Positions 10,280 to 22,600 of a stretch of 64,000 nt of DNA are shown piece by piece. The position numbers were made by a program, and so were the translations under genes. Source of the DNA: Mesostigma viride. Lineage: Eukaryota; Streptophyta; Mesostigmatophyceae; Mesostigmatales; Mesostigmataceae. The stretch lies in assembly GCA_009746045.1 (NCBI GenBank), contig RPFO01000123.1, positions 277,501-341,500 of the forward strand, written 5' to 3'. Position 1 is the first letter of the stretch, and the number at the start of each line of letters is the position of its first letter. The notes beneath the pieces were generated by a model. That model was not told the origin of the DNA, did no database searches, and was given only the letters and a program-made list of their open reading frames with translations.

Positions 10280-11989
10280 GCTGCCACCAGTGTGAGCCAG
10301 TACGGCAATACGGCAATACGGCAAAACCTCGGCGTATTGCGTATTGCCGTATTATACGCGTATTATACGCGTATTATACGCCAAAAAAAAAAAAGTGGTT
10401 TTTTGACCGGAAAAGTGGATTTTCAATTAGGATAAAATATTCTAAGGTGTTTATCCCATGGGCGTGCCTCTCAAAAACTCTAGCTAATGTCTCAATCTTG
10501 ATGAAAAACAATACAATGCACGTAGAGGTCGCCGGTAGCCGTTTGACACTCACTTGGTTGTCTCATCAATTGTATGAAGTGTAATTAATTAATTAATTAG
10601 TTAATTATCACGTGACTGCGTCACGTGGGTGCCAATACAAAGTAGAGGAACCTTCAACCCCTGTACACAATGAGAGGGAGGGAGGGCGCCCTAGCTTCTC
10701 TCACTGCCACCGCCCACCAGTCGGTGGGCAGGCCACATCGAGCGCTCTATCCACATCACGGGGCCGGGGCGCATCACTGTGGGACAACCATTATTAACGA
10801 TACCAGAGGTAGGCTGAAGCATAGCTGATGCTGTACAAGAAAGGTGAAGTGGGCTCAACGGGCGTCTGCTAAGGCATAAGCAAATGGCCACGCTGAGCCA
10901 TGGCTGGGCTAATGTGATTGCGTTCATGCCACTCTAAACCGTTGGGGCTACTCTAAGCCGTTGGGGCTAGATCAGTATACTATGCTCGAGAAATACATGG
11001 CAAGTCATGCTATAATGTAAAAGCTATGTCGATTGCCCTCTTCTAGACAGCTGGCTAGAATCTATTCTGGGGGAGCCCTAGGGGGTGTCGACAGTTTGTT
11101 GTTTACATAAAGGTCATGAAGTGTGATACTCATCCACTGCATGGTATATAGATTGCTAATTGAACTAATTCCTTATTACAACCATGAACTTATTGATAGG
11201 TATACGATTCGACCCAAAACCTTGATACAGTATGCAATAAAACGTGAACAGGATAGCACATACCAGATCAAAACCGCAGATTAATTACCTTCCTTGCTGG
11301 AGCTAGCCGGATGCCCACCTCATCGATGTAGCTGCGAGCCGCTTTCCTGGCCGTCGTCGCCAATAAAACATGTCAGCAATATATTTTACACATCTATCCG
11401 CGTACAAACGTATCGACTTATTTCCCGCCTAGTAACAGTTAGCACATGCACGGCGACCGACCTGGTCGCTGATCAAACGAGGTTGCTGCACCGAGCATAG
11501 GGTCGAGACATATCTGCGCACACCCAGGCGTTGCCTGCCAATGATATACGCTGTTTAGGACCTATGGATCATGCCTGCAAAATTGCAGTTCAAAATGTCA
11601 AGCCATGCTCCCATACCAGTCAGATTTCTGCACCTCCATGGCCGCGGAGGTCAACTATCATATTTATGCAAGTCGGTCTCGTTTTGCCATCGTTTACCCA
11701 CGCCGTCAACTGGCAGAGATGACAAGCGGGACCAACCGTAGGCCCGTACTCCCCAAGTACGGTTCAGGCTGCGTACCTGCCTAGGTCAGCAACGCCAAAA
11801 CTAGCTCTGGCGCCAAATTCCGGAGCCGGGCGCCGTATAATACGCGAAAAATACGTATTATGCGCCGTATTGGCGTTGAGAATGCAATACGCCGTATTTC
11901 TAGTACGTTAGTACGCCAAACCCCGCCGTATTGTATAATACGGCGTATTTACCGTATTATACGGCGTATTGGCGTTCACTGGCTGCCAC
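10280..11989. mobile_element. hAT-like non-autonomous DNA transposon with 8-bp target duplication
   Basis: The element proper is 10288-11981 (1694 bp). It begins CAGTGTGAGCCAGTACGG and ends ...GGCGTTCACTG, so both termini start CAGTG when read inward, the hAT signature. It is flanked by GCTGCCAC on both sides (10280-10287 and 11982-11989), a perfect 8-bp target-site duplication. Both subterminal regions are packed with CAATACGG and GTATTATACG words in inverted orientation, as expected for transposase-binding clusters. The interior shows no transposase; it includes an A/T tail plus CACGTGACTGCGTCACGTG fragment at 10580-10630 that matches the arms of the palindrome at 37.6-37.8 kb. Chance risk: the right flank is rich in CTGCCAC words. 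Confidence 0.8.
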
Positions 11990-13978
11990 ACCACTGCCAC
12001 ATCACTCCCCACCACCCCAACACACCTACCACTGTTACGCCGTTGTTAGCAGTGCCACGATTGCATAGCAATACCAACATTCCTGTCGTTAGCATGGAGG
12101 ACCACCAGGTGCATCGTGTGCGCATACCCATGTGACAGATATTATAGACTCCCACCAGGAGCAACGTCCACCACCATGAGTCTCGCCTGTTGGTGTAACT
12201 GCTGGCAGTGTCCCTACAACTCAGTATGGAATCTGCCATTAACGATAACGCCAGGCCCTGCACCATTGCTGCCACAATCTGCCATATTGACTTCGCCCAT
12301 CGCAGCCTTGATCGTGATTGCAGCCACAAGTTCCTGCCGGCCCTCTTCATCTCTTCTATCGTAGCACCAGAAACTGGGGCCACATTTAGCAGCATCGGCA
12401 GCTGACATAGCTGGCACCTGGCACAACAGATAATGCCAGTAGTATCAAAGAAGGCACCCTACTGCTCACCATTGCTATCAATCACTGGCATGATCAATCT
12501 GTCACTACCACTTGCCAGCACCACAGAATATCATGACCTGGTGTGTTGCCACGGAAATCTGAATGGAGAGCTTTCACCACAAGCCCACCCCAATGAGTTG
12601 GTTTGCACACTACACCACTGTTGGCTGTACCGTGCCACCTGCCACATAAATTTCCCTTCCATCATGCAGCAGTAGCAACATAACCTCAAGGCTAGACCAT
12701 AACGTCTATCTGCATAACGATAGCCTTCATGATCGCTGCCTCGTGCCACTGGCCATACTACTGCCATCTGCATTACTTTCTACCACATGTGCCACTCTCT
12801 TCTGCATCACTAGATCCCACTACTGCTGCCTGACCTGCCTGCTGCCAGCACCTTCGCTGGCATCTGCTCATGGCATGCCCATGGCCACATCCTCCATCTG
12901 CCGTGCATAGCCCATGCTTCACTAGGATTGGTAGTCCAGGGTGCACGATGAACAACACATAAAAAAATGCCCATGCACCTTTAGAAGATTGTTTGGCATG
13001 CGAGCTAGCTGGCTAGTTAATGTGCTAGAGATGTTAGATAGCAACTGCAAGCAAATGTAGTGTGCAGCCATGTTTGCTTCGAACCACTATTTGACTTGCC
13101 AACTAGTTGCTCTCTCTCAACACGCCCCACCATTGGAATGTTGGTAGTTAATACTATTGATGTATCAAAGAGACAACTGTTCATGTATTTCCATGATGAA
13201 GTGCATGCCACATGTATGGGTGGAGATAAACAAGTTGGAGTTCAACCTTACCTCAGCTCGTACTGTTATGGGGTATGAACTTGTAAGGAAATATTATATG
13301 ATGTTGGCTGCTGTCACGTGTCACTGTGACACATCGTCATCTGTGGTGTGACTGAGGTAATACTTGGCAATCATGTTCAGCATGCTCTATTTAAATTGCA
13401 TTAAAAATTTCAGCTCTGTCTGAACTCATTTGCGCTACCTGTGGTGCATTATATTCTGATCTGTGGTGCATTATATATCCAAATTTTGCGCGAGAGTGAC
13501 GCGTGACAGCAGAATCATGTAACTAGTTGGTGTTCAATCAAGGTGCAACTTTGCAGCCAGCCTGCAGATGTTGCAAGTAAAGTGTTTGCTTACTTCCAGC
13601 TTAATCTGAGCTCATTTGCACTGTTGGGTGCATTTAATGATCCATAAAATGCTCCAAATGACCGTATTTGTGACGGTTGACAGCATAATTTCTGGCCATC
13701 CCATCTCTATTTCGGGTGCAACTTAGTACTTGAGCTGCATATGTTATATTTAATGTGTCTGCACCCATTTCCAGGTCAAAACGACATTAATTGTGTTGTT
13801 TGTGGAATTAATTATGAATAAAACTGGCAATTTCGGCGTTTTTTATGCTTTTGGACGTCACCATTCTGTGAGCACCAAGTGGCCAACCAAGGTGTGACTT
13901 GGCACAGTAAATCTGGGTACCATGGAGAAGCCAGCCACCAAGTTTGACCATCATCCGAATATTAGTGCAGCTAGGAGG
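11990..13978. other. No gene seen; TGCCAC-rich low complexity
   Basis: 11990-12950 is biased toward CACCA, TGCCAC and CTGC words without clear periodicity. 12950-13978 is A/T-richer with no exon-like frame. A short direct repeat CTGTGGTGCATTATAT occurs at about 13439 and 13461. Confidence 0.45.
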
Positions 13979-14059
13979 AGTAAGATGGGTGTTTTTTGGC
14001 ACTTTCAGACCCGCTAAAAACGACCATCTTACTTGAAGCTCTGCTTCATCTTTGGCGGG

Positions 14060-14288
14060 TCAGCTAAAATCATGTCGCGGTATGTCATATTGGCCACCGC
14101 GTCGCCTAACCCTGGCAGGGCCTGACCATGTCAGAAGATATCTCCCGGGCTGGCCAGTCCGCAAGGAACCAGCAGGGCCCTCATCTGTATCAACCTGATT
14201 AGTACAGGCTATATGGCCAGCAAAATGTAGTCTACGCTGCCTAATAATATCAGACACACGGTGCATCCCATCATATGTAACTCTGTCT
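14060..14288 (-). mobile_element. Short LINE ORF2 C-terminal fragment
   Basis: The minus strand reads YDGMHRVSDIIRQRRLHFAG then HIACTNQVDTDEGP, homologous to the end of the LINE ORF2 at 39.1 kb (MPYITSTIKQRRLQLVGHLA). It stops abruptly next to the TTAA-flanked element that begins at 14296. An inverted pair GTAAGATGG / CCATCTTAC flanks about 40 bp at 13979-14035. Confidence 0.8.
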
Positions 14289-14291
14289 CAC

Positions 14292-15804
14292 TTAACCCGT
14301 GTTTTTTTACAACGCGATGTATCGCGTTGTAGGGTTAGAACGCGATGTATCGCGTTGTAATCTGACACGTGGCAGGCACAGTGGATACGCGATTTTCGGT
14401 CTGAAACTCGGTGGACGGCCTCCTTACATCCCGTAGAACTCAAGAAAAAATCCTGGTATTTTTTGGTTTTTTTTTGTGACAGCTGCAAACAAATATGTAC
14501 CACTGAAATCAGGCATTTTCGCGGGACGAAGGTGAAGACGACGGCGATGGCGGCAGGTAGATCTCGCCAGTTTTCGCGCGAATTTCAGTGGCTGTTGGGT
14601 GGCACGACCATGATGATGCGTTCAAAGGTTGATAATTAGGTTTCTACGAGTTTGTTGAGGTACTGGGGCAAAGGAAACGTAGATTTTTCCAGTTTCTCAC
14701 CCAACTTTCATGCGGAAACCCTGGAAACCGGCATACATATTATTACGGCAGGACTCGGGTCTGCTGCGGCACCATGCTTGGTATTTCCATGGTGTTTCGA
14801 CTTCTTAACACATGTTTATTCATTCCGAACGCCCGGACTCTCGGCTTAACCGAGATTTGTGCAGACTTTTATTGGGTAGCTCCGGGCATGATGGTGCCTG
14901 CAAATAGCGTAAGGCGTGACCGTGGCTATTGCTACGGTATCCTGTATTTTCCTGGAAATGGCCTCTGCCACCGGCTCAATAGTGCTTGCAGGCGTAAGTA
15001 TATCGTGTTTCCACCTAGTTTCTGCCAGTTTTCCACTTATTTCTACCGACCTCTGCCCAGCCTCTCTAAGACCGCCATCCTACTCGACGTTGCTTGCATG
15101 TCAGCCATAGCCGCGGCCCGGCACTGAACGCAAAGGTTTTCACCTTTGCCGAGTGCCTGATCAGAAAATAGCAGGTTGCAGTTGTGCAGTATTTAGGTGC
15201 TGTATACGTCGTCAAGCCGTGAATATATCGTGAGGATTGGATATTGATGGTTTATACTGCGTTGATTGTGCAAGAAGATCAGCTAGGTGCCCATAATCAT
15301 GGTGTATAATCATGCGTTGTTAGCATCTAGCCCTCCAAGCTCATGATATCCCCGTTTATGGGGCTTGTGTCGTTGGGTCATGTTGTGAAGGGCTCTCATT
15401 TTTCCCACTGCGTTGTACTGCGTTGTAATTGTAATGCTAATAAAAAATAGCTCCAGTGGCCCAATGGGCCTGAGTTTTGTTTCACAGAGCCTGCATATGT
15501 TGCTCATAGCTCGTGCAAGAAGCCAGATTTTTTTCATGAACCATTTGTGAATAAGCACATGACTTGTGACCTAGGGTCAACAAATCGCGGTCATGGTCAG
15601 ACCCCCCTGAATTCAAACCAGTGTATCTCTCAAATGAATTAGCATTTTGTAGGTCTGAGTAGCTCAAAAAATCCTTTGATTTATGGGCTTTCAGGAAAGT
15701 ATACACATGACTATGAAAAAAAAATTTCCCTACATGTTATGACGTGTTCTATAAATAGCTTACAACGCAGTATATCGCGTTCTAAAAAAAAAAACACGGG
15801 TTAA
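14292..15804. mobile_element. TTAA-flanked TIR element 1 (piggyBac-like, non-autonomous)
   Basis: TTAA at 14292-14295 and 15801-15804 bracket 1505 bp whose ends are inverted: left CCCGTGTTTTTTTACAACGC, right (reversed) CCCGTGTTTTTTTTTTTAGAAC. A TTAA duplication with CCC...GGG termini is the known signature of piggyBac-superfamily elements. Subterminal ACGCGATGTATCGCGT palindromes occur twice on the left and a degenerate copy on the right. No transposase frame is present. The family assignment is inference from the ends only. Confidence 0.75.
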
Positions 15805-15916
15805 TATGTAGGGATAGTTTTCTCACAGGGATGGAAAGCACTTGACTTGCTCCCCTTTCCCAGCCAACGGGACCGCACAAAATTAAAATTAATTACGAAG
15901 TCATCCTACTGACTCG

Positions 15917-16005
15917 ACAAGCACAGATAAGATAACAGCAGGCTCGAGCTACCATGATCCGGACTCTCCCTGGAGCCTTCTGGCCTGCACTGGTTGTCTC
16001 ATGGA
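15917..16005. repeat. Second copy of dispersed repeat
   Basis: AGATAACAGCAGGCTCGAGC and TCTGGCCTGCACTGGTTGTC match the copy at 8596-8720 with few differences and the same order and spacing. Confidence 0.75.
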
Positions 16006-16189
16006 TACTTCCAACACACTTTTAAAATTGACTGCCTGCTTCCTGGCTCGATTCACAACCTGCCCGGCTAACAGAGCACGTGCAATGCCGGTGCCATGGC
16101 ACACACTGGGAAAATGCAAGCTTGTATCCACCAATAGACTTGAAAAGCCGCCAGCCACATCCCAAATAGCTGCATTTCCATCGATAAAG

Positions 16190-16194
16190 TTACA
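16190..16194 (-). terminator. TGTAA poly(A)-type signal
   Basis: TGTAA on the minus strand about 480 bases past the stop codon of the membrane-protein gene at 16676. UGUAA is the usual poly(A) signal of Chlamydomonadales. Assignment to this gene is inferred from position. Confidence 0.4.
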
Positions 16195-16675
16195 CATTCC
16201 CCAAGGGAAAGTCTGCAAAGAAGGGGTAAATCCGCTCTGGGAAGGGGACACGCTCCATCAGCAAGTCCACACTAATATGTACAAAGTATCGCCGGGCCTC
16301 GCGAACAAAAGGCCATGCCCACCTCCTCAACAACAGAACTTCAACTGCTGCTTCTAGGCTACCAGCGTCGCCCGATGCTCCGTTACGCGTGGGTGCACCC
16401 ATGCACCGTTGCACCCACACCACCGCTAGCCCATACAAGAGCCAGCTGCGTGCGGCGACATGCGGATGCTGCCCCCCGGCTTGCTGCTGCTGCCTCACAT
16501 GCACTTGTCCATCCATCCACAACACCATCGAGCAAGCAAGGCCTCCACATGGCCGCCATTGCGCAGCCACTATTGCCTAACCCACTGGCGATCATCCCCC
16601 GCGGGTCGCCCTGCCATGGTCCTGCTCGCCCCAAGATGCTCGTCATGCTCATGATGCCCGTGCCAGTTGCCGACA

Positions 16676-19600
16676 TCACACGCTGGGCGGCTGGTACTTG
16701 GTGCCCTCCCCACCCATGTCATCCTGCATGGAGATATAGGAGGGCATGCCCATCATGCGCTTCTGGCGCACGTACCAGGCCAGCATCGCACCCCCCGCAC
16801 CCACCAGCAGCAGCACCAGGAACACAATGCCGACAACCGCCCCCGCGCTGTGGCCGCCGCCGCGGCCCTGGGGCTGCGCGCGCGCAGCGACGTCTCGGTC
16901 GTAGAAGCGCGGGTCAAAGTTGGCACTGCACGACGACACACGTGGCGCAAGTGGGGGAAGTGGCACCAATACACCGGTGACAAAAGTGAGGGTAGTGACA
17001 GAAGTGGCGCAAGTTGTACGATGGATACGACACAGCATATGGCGTATGGGAAGGCAGTAATGACGGTATTAAGAACTCAGTGAGGGCAGTCCCACAAAGG
17101 ACAGAAGAGACAGAAATGGCAGAAGGGATATCAGTAACAGAAGGCGGGACGTGAGGGCAGCGAGGCCTGTGACACACGTGGCAGTGAGGCCAGTAGATTA
17201 AGTGACAGACGAGGCAAACGCGGTACAATCGTGGTGCGTGATAGAAATACATAAGTGATGCAGCATTGGGCCGTGGGCCCTGTAGGCTGGCGGTGCACCA
17301 GGTTAGGGTCATCCACATGAGGCTGGGTGTCTCAACAGGTTCAAAGACCACTACCGCAGCCAAAATATGTGCGGGAGTATGGCGGAGCAAAGCTAGCCAG
17401 GGTGGCCTGTCAAGGCAAAAGGCAAGACGATCACCCTGACAACCTCGCAATCTGCATGCTGCCACCCCGGCCAAGTAACCCATATCACCGTATTCTGGAT
17501 CCCACCATCCACCGCACGCTTTGCAACCCCCCTGCCCACGCGGATGCAATGCGATACAGTGCCACCTGTGACCGTCCTCGTGCGTGGCTAGGCGCTGCCA
17601 CACATGTATGCACCGCCCTCCTCATGCATGTACAACTCCACCAGCTCGCCCCCTTCCCCCCCCCAAGTGCACAAACAACACTTGTGGGTATGGCTGCTCT
17701 CGCGCACGCATGTACCTCTCCACCAGCTCGCCCAGACCGCTGAACAAGATGCTGGCCACCGCGTCCGCCAGCCCCTGCACCGTCAGCCGCTCCGCCTCCA
17801 GGTAGGCGTTTGGGTCGTTGCACCACGAGCACACGGTCGGGTGGCCGGACCCGGCACTACTGCCCGTCGCCCCCGTGCCGTTGGCACCCGTGCAGGGCCC
17901 ATGGAACCCTTTCGCGCTAGGCTCCGCAAATAGCTCGCACAGGGGGGTGGACCACACCTTGGCAAACAGGCGGCGAGTCACCTCGACGGACATGCCCGGG
18001 GGGGGCCTGCGCGGGTCGCCAGGTGGCAGCGCCTCCTCGGCCTGCGCCACCTCTTGTGCGGCGGTCTCCTGGATGTACTCCATTACCTTGCCAAAGGTAG
18101 GGCTGCGGCCGCACCCGCACGTGGCCGTCACGGCGGAGCACATCGCGCGGCAGGGCAGGCCGAGCGCGAGCGCGTTGAGCACTTGGGGAACCACATCCAC
18201 CACCGCCTGCACGGGGTCCACGCCGGGGCCACCCTGCAGGAGGGACGCCAGCACGGGCTGCACGCACAGGGGGCGGCGGTCGTGGAGAACCGCACGGAGG
18301 GAGCAGCAGGGTGCAATGTGATGGACCTTGGAAGAGAAGCGATGATGCCTTGGAATCGTAGGCCCTGGCACTGCCAGGTTCATACTTCGCAGCACCAACC
18401 GGGAAAGCAGACACTCCACCCCCGCTTTCTCAGAGGCCACGCTACAGAAAGGCCATGGTACAGAAAGGGCATGCGCCGATGCCAGGCCGCAGACACTGCC
18501 CAATCTGTATCCACGTTACGCCAACAACACGCCAGCTGCAACCCTCGTAGCCACTAACTGCCGCATGGTCCAGTGGGCTGTGCAAGACACTGCGGAATGC
18601 AGCCTTACATCCATGACAGGCAGACACGCTGCGATGATATGTACAGGAACTGGGTGCTGTCCACTGCCTCTACCCCTGCAGCAGCATTCCATGCCAGCAA
18701 CTCACCACAAAGAGGTCCACCACTTTGTCAAACGTGCCGCAAGTGGGCGCCAGCTGACCGCACCAGAGCTTCTTCTGGCTCAGCTGGCAGGCAGGGCAGG
18801 CGGGGAAACCTGCCAGGTGGTAGAAAACAGGGCAGGGGCAGTGGGAAGGGCAGGGGCAGTGGGAAGGTAGACAAAGTCAGCGGACTGTCCCCAAAGAGGT
18901 CAGCGTGGCCATTCAAAACTCTACGCCCACATCTCCATCATGCCAGCTGCCGTTCCAGATTTTTCTCCAGGTTTCATGCCAGCTGTACGCACCCGGGTGC
19001 GTACCTGGCGCGAGCTAACTCTTCTGCACCCTCTCCCTTGTCAGGCATCGCAGCACTGCATGTGATCTATTCCGGGAGCTACCAGTGCTGTGAGAAATGG
19101 CCGAACTCTGTAACAAAAGATCACCTTTCTGTTCCCCGACCCTACCCTACCCTAGCAGTATCCATACCCCCCGCCTCCTTGCGCCCCTAGCACCCCTCGC
19201 CTGCCTGGAGGCACATCCTCAGTAAAGAATACCCACATATGCTTCGGTCAGCCAGCGCGCATCCAACCCCCTCCCCCCCTTCACCTGCGCTGCCACCCTT
19301 TCCCTCCAACCCCACAAGAGCATGCCCACACGCATGTGCGTGCCAACACAGCACCCATTGTTCACCACTAATGATTTAATTAACTAATTAAATGTTCACC
19401 ACCCATCGCTTCATTAACTAATTCATTGTTCACCACCCGTTGTTTGATTAACTAATTAATTGTTCGCCACCTGTTGTTTGATTAATCCATAGTCGGAAAA
19501 ACTACCCAACAGGTCGTTTTTCGCGCCGCGCCGCGAGCGCCGCGCCACTTGCGACGGAGGACAGTTGTCCAGTGGGTCCGGGGACACTTAGGGACGAGGG

Positions 19601-22600
19601 TGATGCATATGTTTGGGGGTAATATTCGCCATAGCCTGGTAATTACAACGTGCGTTAAGAAGGTATCACGTGCCTTTGGCGGGAAATTTTCACTCGCACG
19701 CGCATAACTAGATATGGCTGCCAGCGTGCCGTTCTCACGGAAATTTTGCGTGTCGCGGCTAGAAACGGCTCAGAATTTTGCTCAGAATTACGATGCGTGA
19801 TTTTCGTAGGTCAGGCATGGCTAAACTTGTAGGATTGGGAAAATTCAGGTAGGAAAATACTGCCTTCTTGGTCGTCAGTGCCAGGAGTAATCGCTTATCA
19901 TCTTTCGATTTCATCCTCATGGCCGGGCAGTCTGCGCCAGCCCAAGCATCCAGATTTGGTACGGAATGCCCGCTGCTGCGTTTGCTGGGAACGCAGACGC
20001 GTTTATAGGTTATCTTTGAACGGAACATCAACCTGGTAATCATTAAGGATGCATTCATGATGCGGCTATGGAGACCTATGCCTGTAAAGAAATGGTATGT
20101 GTGAGATATGAGGGTCCCAGCCAGTGGAATCCGGGCAGGACGTGAACGAGCCAGGTACGGCCAACGTGTTTGCGTGTCCTTTGCAGCGGAATACCTCTCC
20201 CATGCATTATATTTTACGAGCTTATTAGTGCACCTTTCAGCAAGCTTCCATGCCTGCCATGTAAAGAGCGGTATTACCCCTGAAAGTGACCAGTTTATGG
20301 CATTTCTTTGGAGCATGTCATTTGATTAATGCAGGTAGGCAACATGTTTGTATTCCAGCACCTTTGCCAATCTTTTTTAGCTTGTTATAATGCATTCTTG
20401 TATTGCATGTCATAGATGGCTGTTTGCGCGCGCCTAACCCACACACATATATGAGCACCTTATATAGGTCTTAAGGGTTATCCCGGTGGTCTGACCCAAG
20501 GAAAGCACCATTGGACTATCCAACAAAGTTGTCCACTGTTGTTGTTGAGGTTCCATACACTCCCTGGGAAGTTAGGGGGAGGGGACGCTTTCTTTGGGGG
20601 AAAACGATCGTCTTTTGGCCAAATTTGACTGGAGCCATCATCCAAATGCTTTGATAAACCCGTGGTATTATTGCATATTCTGAAAGCCCTGGAAATGTAG
20701 ATACTCCTAGCATCTTGGTTGGAGGTATTTGGAGTTGTGGCCTGTGAGTTATGTTTTTTTTTCATTTTCAGGGGTCTGAAAGTGCCAAAAATGGGCTAAC
20801 CGACGAAGGGTCAACTACTTAATTGTTCGCCACCCGTTGTTTGATTAACTAGTTAATTGTTCACCACCCTCCATCCCACTTGTTGCCCCCTGTCTGCGTC
20901 CCATGCGTGCCCCACCTTTCTTGGCCATGGTTGCGTCGACCACATCGGTGGGTTTCGCGCGCAGCTCCGCCATGGCCTCACTGTGGAAGGCACAGTCCAC
21001 GCTGGCTGCGCGCACGAGGGCGGGGGGTGGGGGGGGAGGGGAGGGCAATAAAGGGCAGGGGATGGCAGGCAAGGGCAGGGAGGGCAGGTGAGTTGAGGGC
21101 AGGCAAGGGCAGGGAGGGCAGGTGAAGGGAGGGCAGGCAAGGGCAGGGAGGGCAGGTGAAGGGAGGGCAGGCAAGGGCAGGGAGGGCAGGGGAAGGGAGG
21201 GCAGGCAAGAGCACGGGATGGCAAGTGAGGAGAGGGGAGGAGAGGGGAGTTAAGGGGAGCTGAAGGCAGGCACAGGAAGCGTGCATGGTCAAAGTGGAAG
21301 GTGATCCACGCGGGCCCATCACAGAGGCAGGTAGCTGGGCAGCTCGTGTCCAGGTGCGGCAGGCACTCCGTGAACGCATCACATGCAGGCGCCAAGCGTA
21401 GGCATCGCATTGATGCAGTCAACACGGTAGGCCTAGCATGTTGACCAGTGGGATACCTCACACGAGCCAGGCCGTGATGACCAGTAAGCGGCACCCAGCA
21501 ACGGCCCGTGGCTAGCGTGTAACTGCCGCGTGCCTGTGCATAGCAGGCTGTACAATGCGCACTTGACCCTGCACTGTGTGTATGCCGACCCCACGCTTAA
21601 AGCTCCTGCCGCAACATGCTTAAAGCTCCTGCTTTCATCCTGTGACAACGCCCTGTCACAACACCCTGGCCTTCTGATACACGTGCACTCACTGGAGGGA
21701 TCCATGAACAATGAGAGAGGGACGGGCACTCCTAAGAAAAAGCAGGGACAAGAAACCCTTGCCGCAATGGTCAGCAGGGCACGTCAAGCCGTGCATGACA
21801 AGCATGTGCCCGCACTGCCTGCCAGATTGGCCACCTGAGCGGTGCCACCTGTGGACCAGCAAGGACAGGGATGGGCGGTGGGTGCGCCGTGCATCCGCAT
21901 GGCATGGGGCAACCGGGAAAGGGAGGCCGGGGCAGGAAATGGCTAGGTGGCATGCGGCAGGCTACACTAAATACTATTTGTTTACTCTAGACAAGGTGGT
22001 CCGCGCACGCACCGATGTCGGGGCAGGTGAGGGCCAGGTTGGAGGAGGGGGGGATGGCGATGCAGGGCCCAAACGGGTTGCACTCCCTGGCCACACCCAC
22101 GCATAGACAACGGAGGTATGCAAGGGACGAGCCGCACGAGCAAGGGATGCGTCGACAGCCAAGTGAAAACAGGCGGCAAGGATTGGCAAACAGGCGGCCA
22201 GCATGGCAACGAGGGAGGGAACAAGGTAATGTGTTGGTGGACGATAACAGGTCTTGTTTAACTCACACGCCAGGAAATGGATACTGCGGCAGTGCCCTGG
22301 CTCAGAGGCAGACTCTCTAGAAAGCCTACCAAGCACTCGGTGGTGATTAGTGATGAGAAAGGGACAATAACATCACATTGGCTGTGAAGGTGTTGACGAA
22401 GTCTCTCTCTTCCTTACACTCCACCGATTTGACTGCCCCATATATCCATGTACTCTCCTGGCTCATGATGGCACCCATGCAACCCTGGACCTACACCTGG
22501 GATCCTGGCCTATCCTCCGTTCCTCACTGGCCCCATGGTGCTTCCCACGCATGACATCAGCACACCGCCCCGAGTGGGTGGAGCAGCAGCAAGTAGCAAC

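Noticed and set aside
16914-17603. 229-codon minus-strand frame upstream of the last membrane-protein exon
   Set aside because: It reads through the intron between 17716 and 16925, whose removal joins the flanking exons in phase.
20853-21494. 213-codon Pro/Cys-rich minus-strand frame as a single gene
   Set aside because: It fuses two probable exons of the membrane protein with an intronic CCTGCC-type minisatellite.
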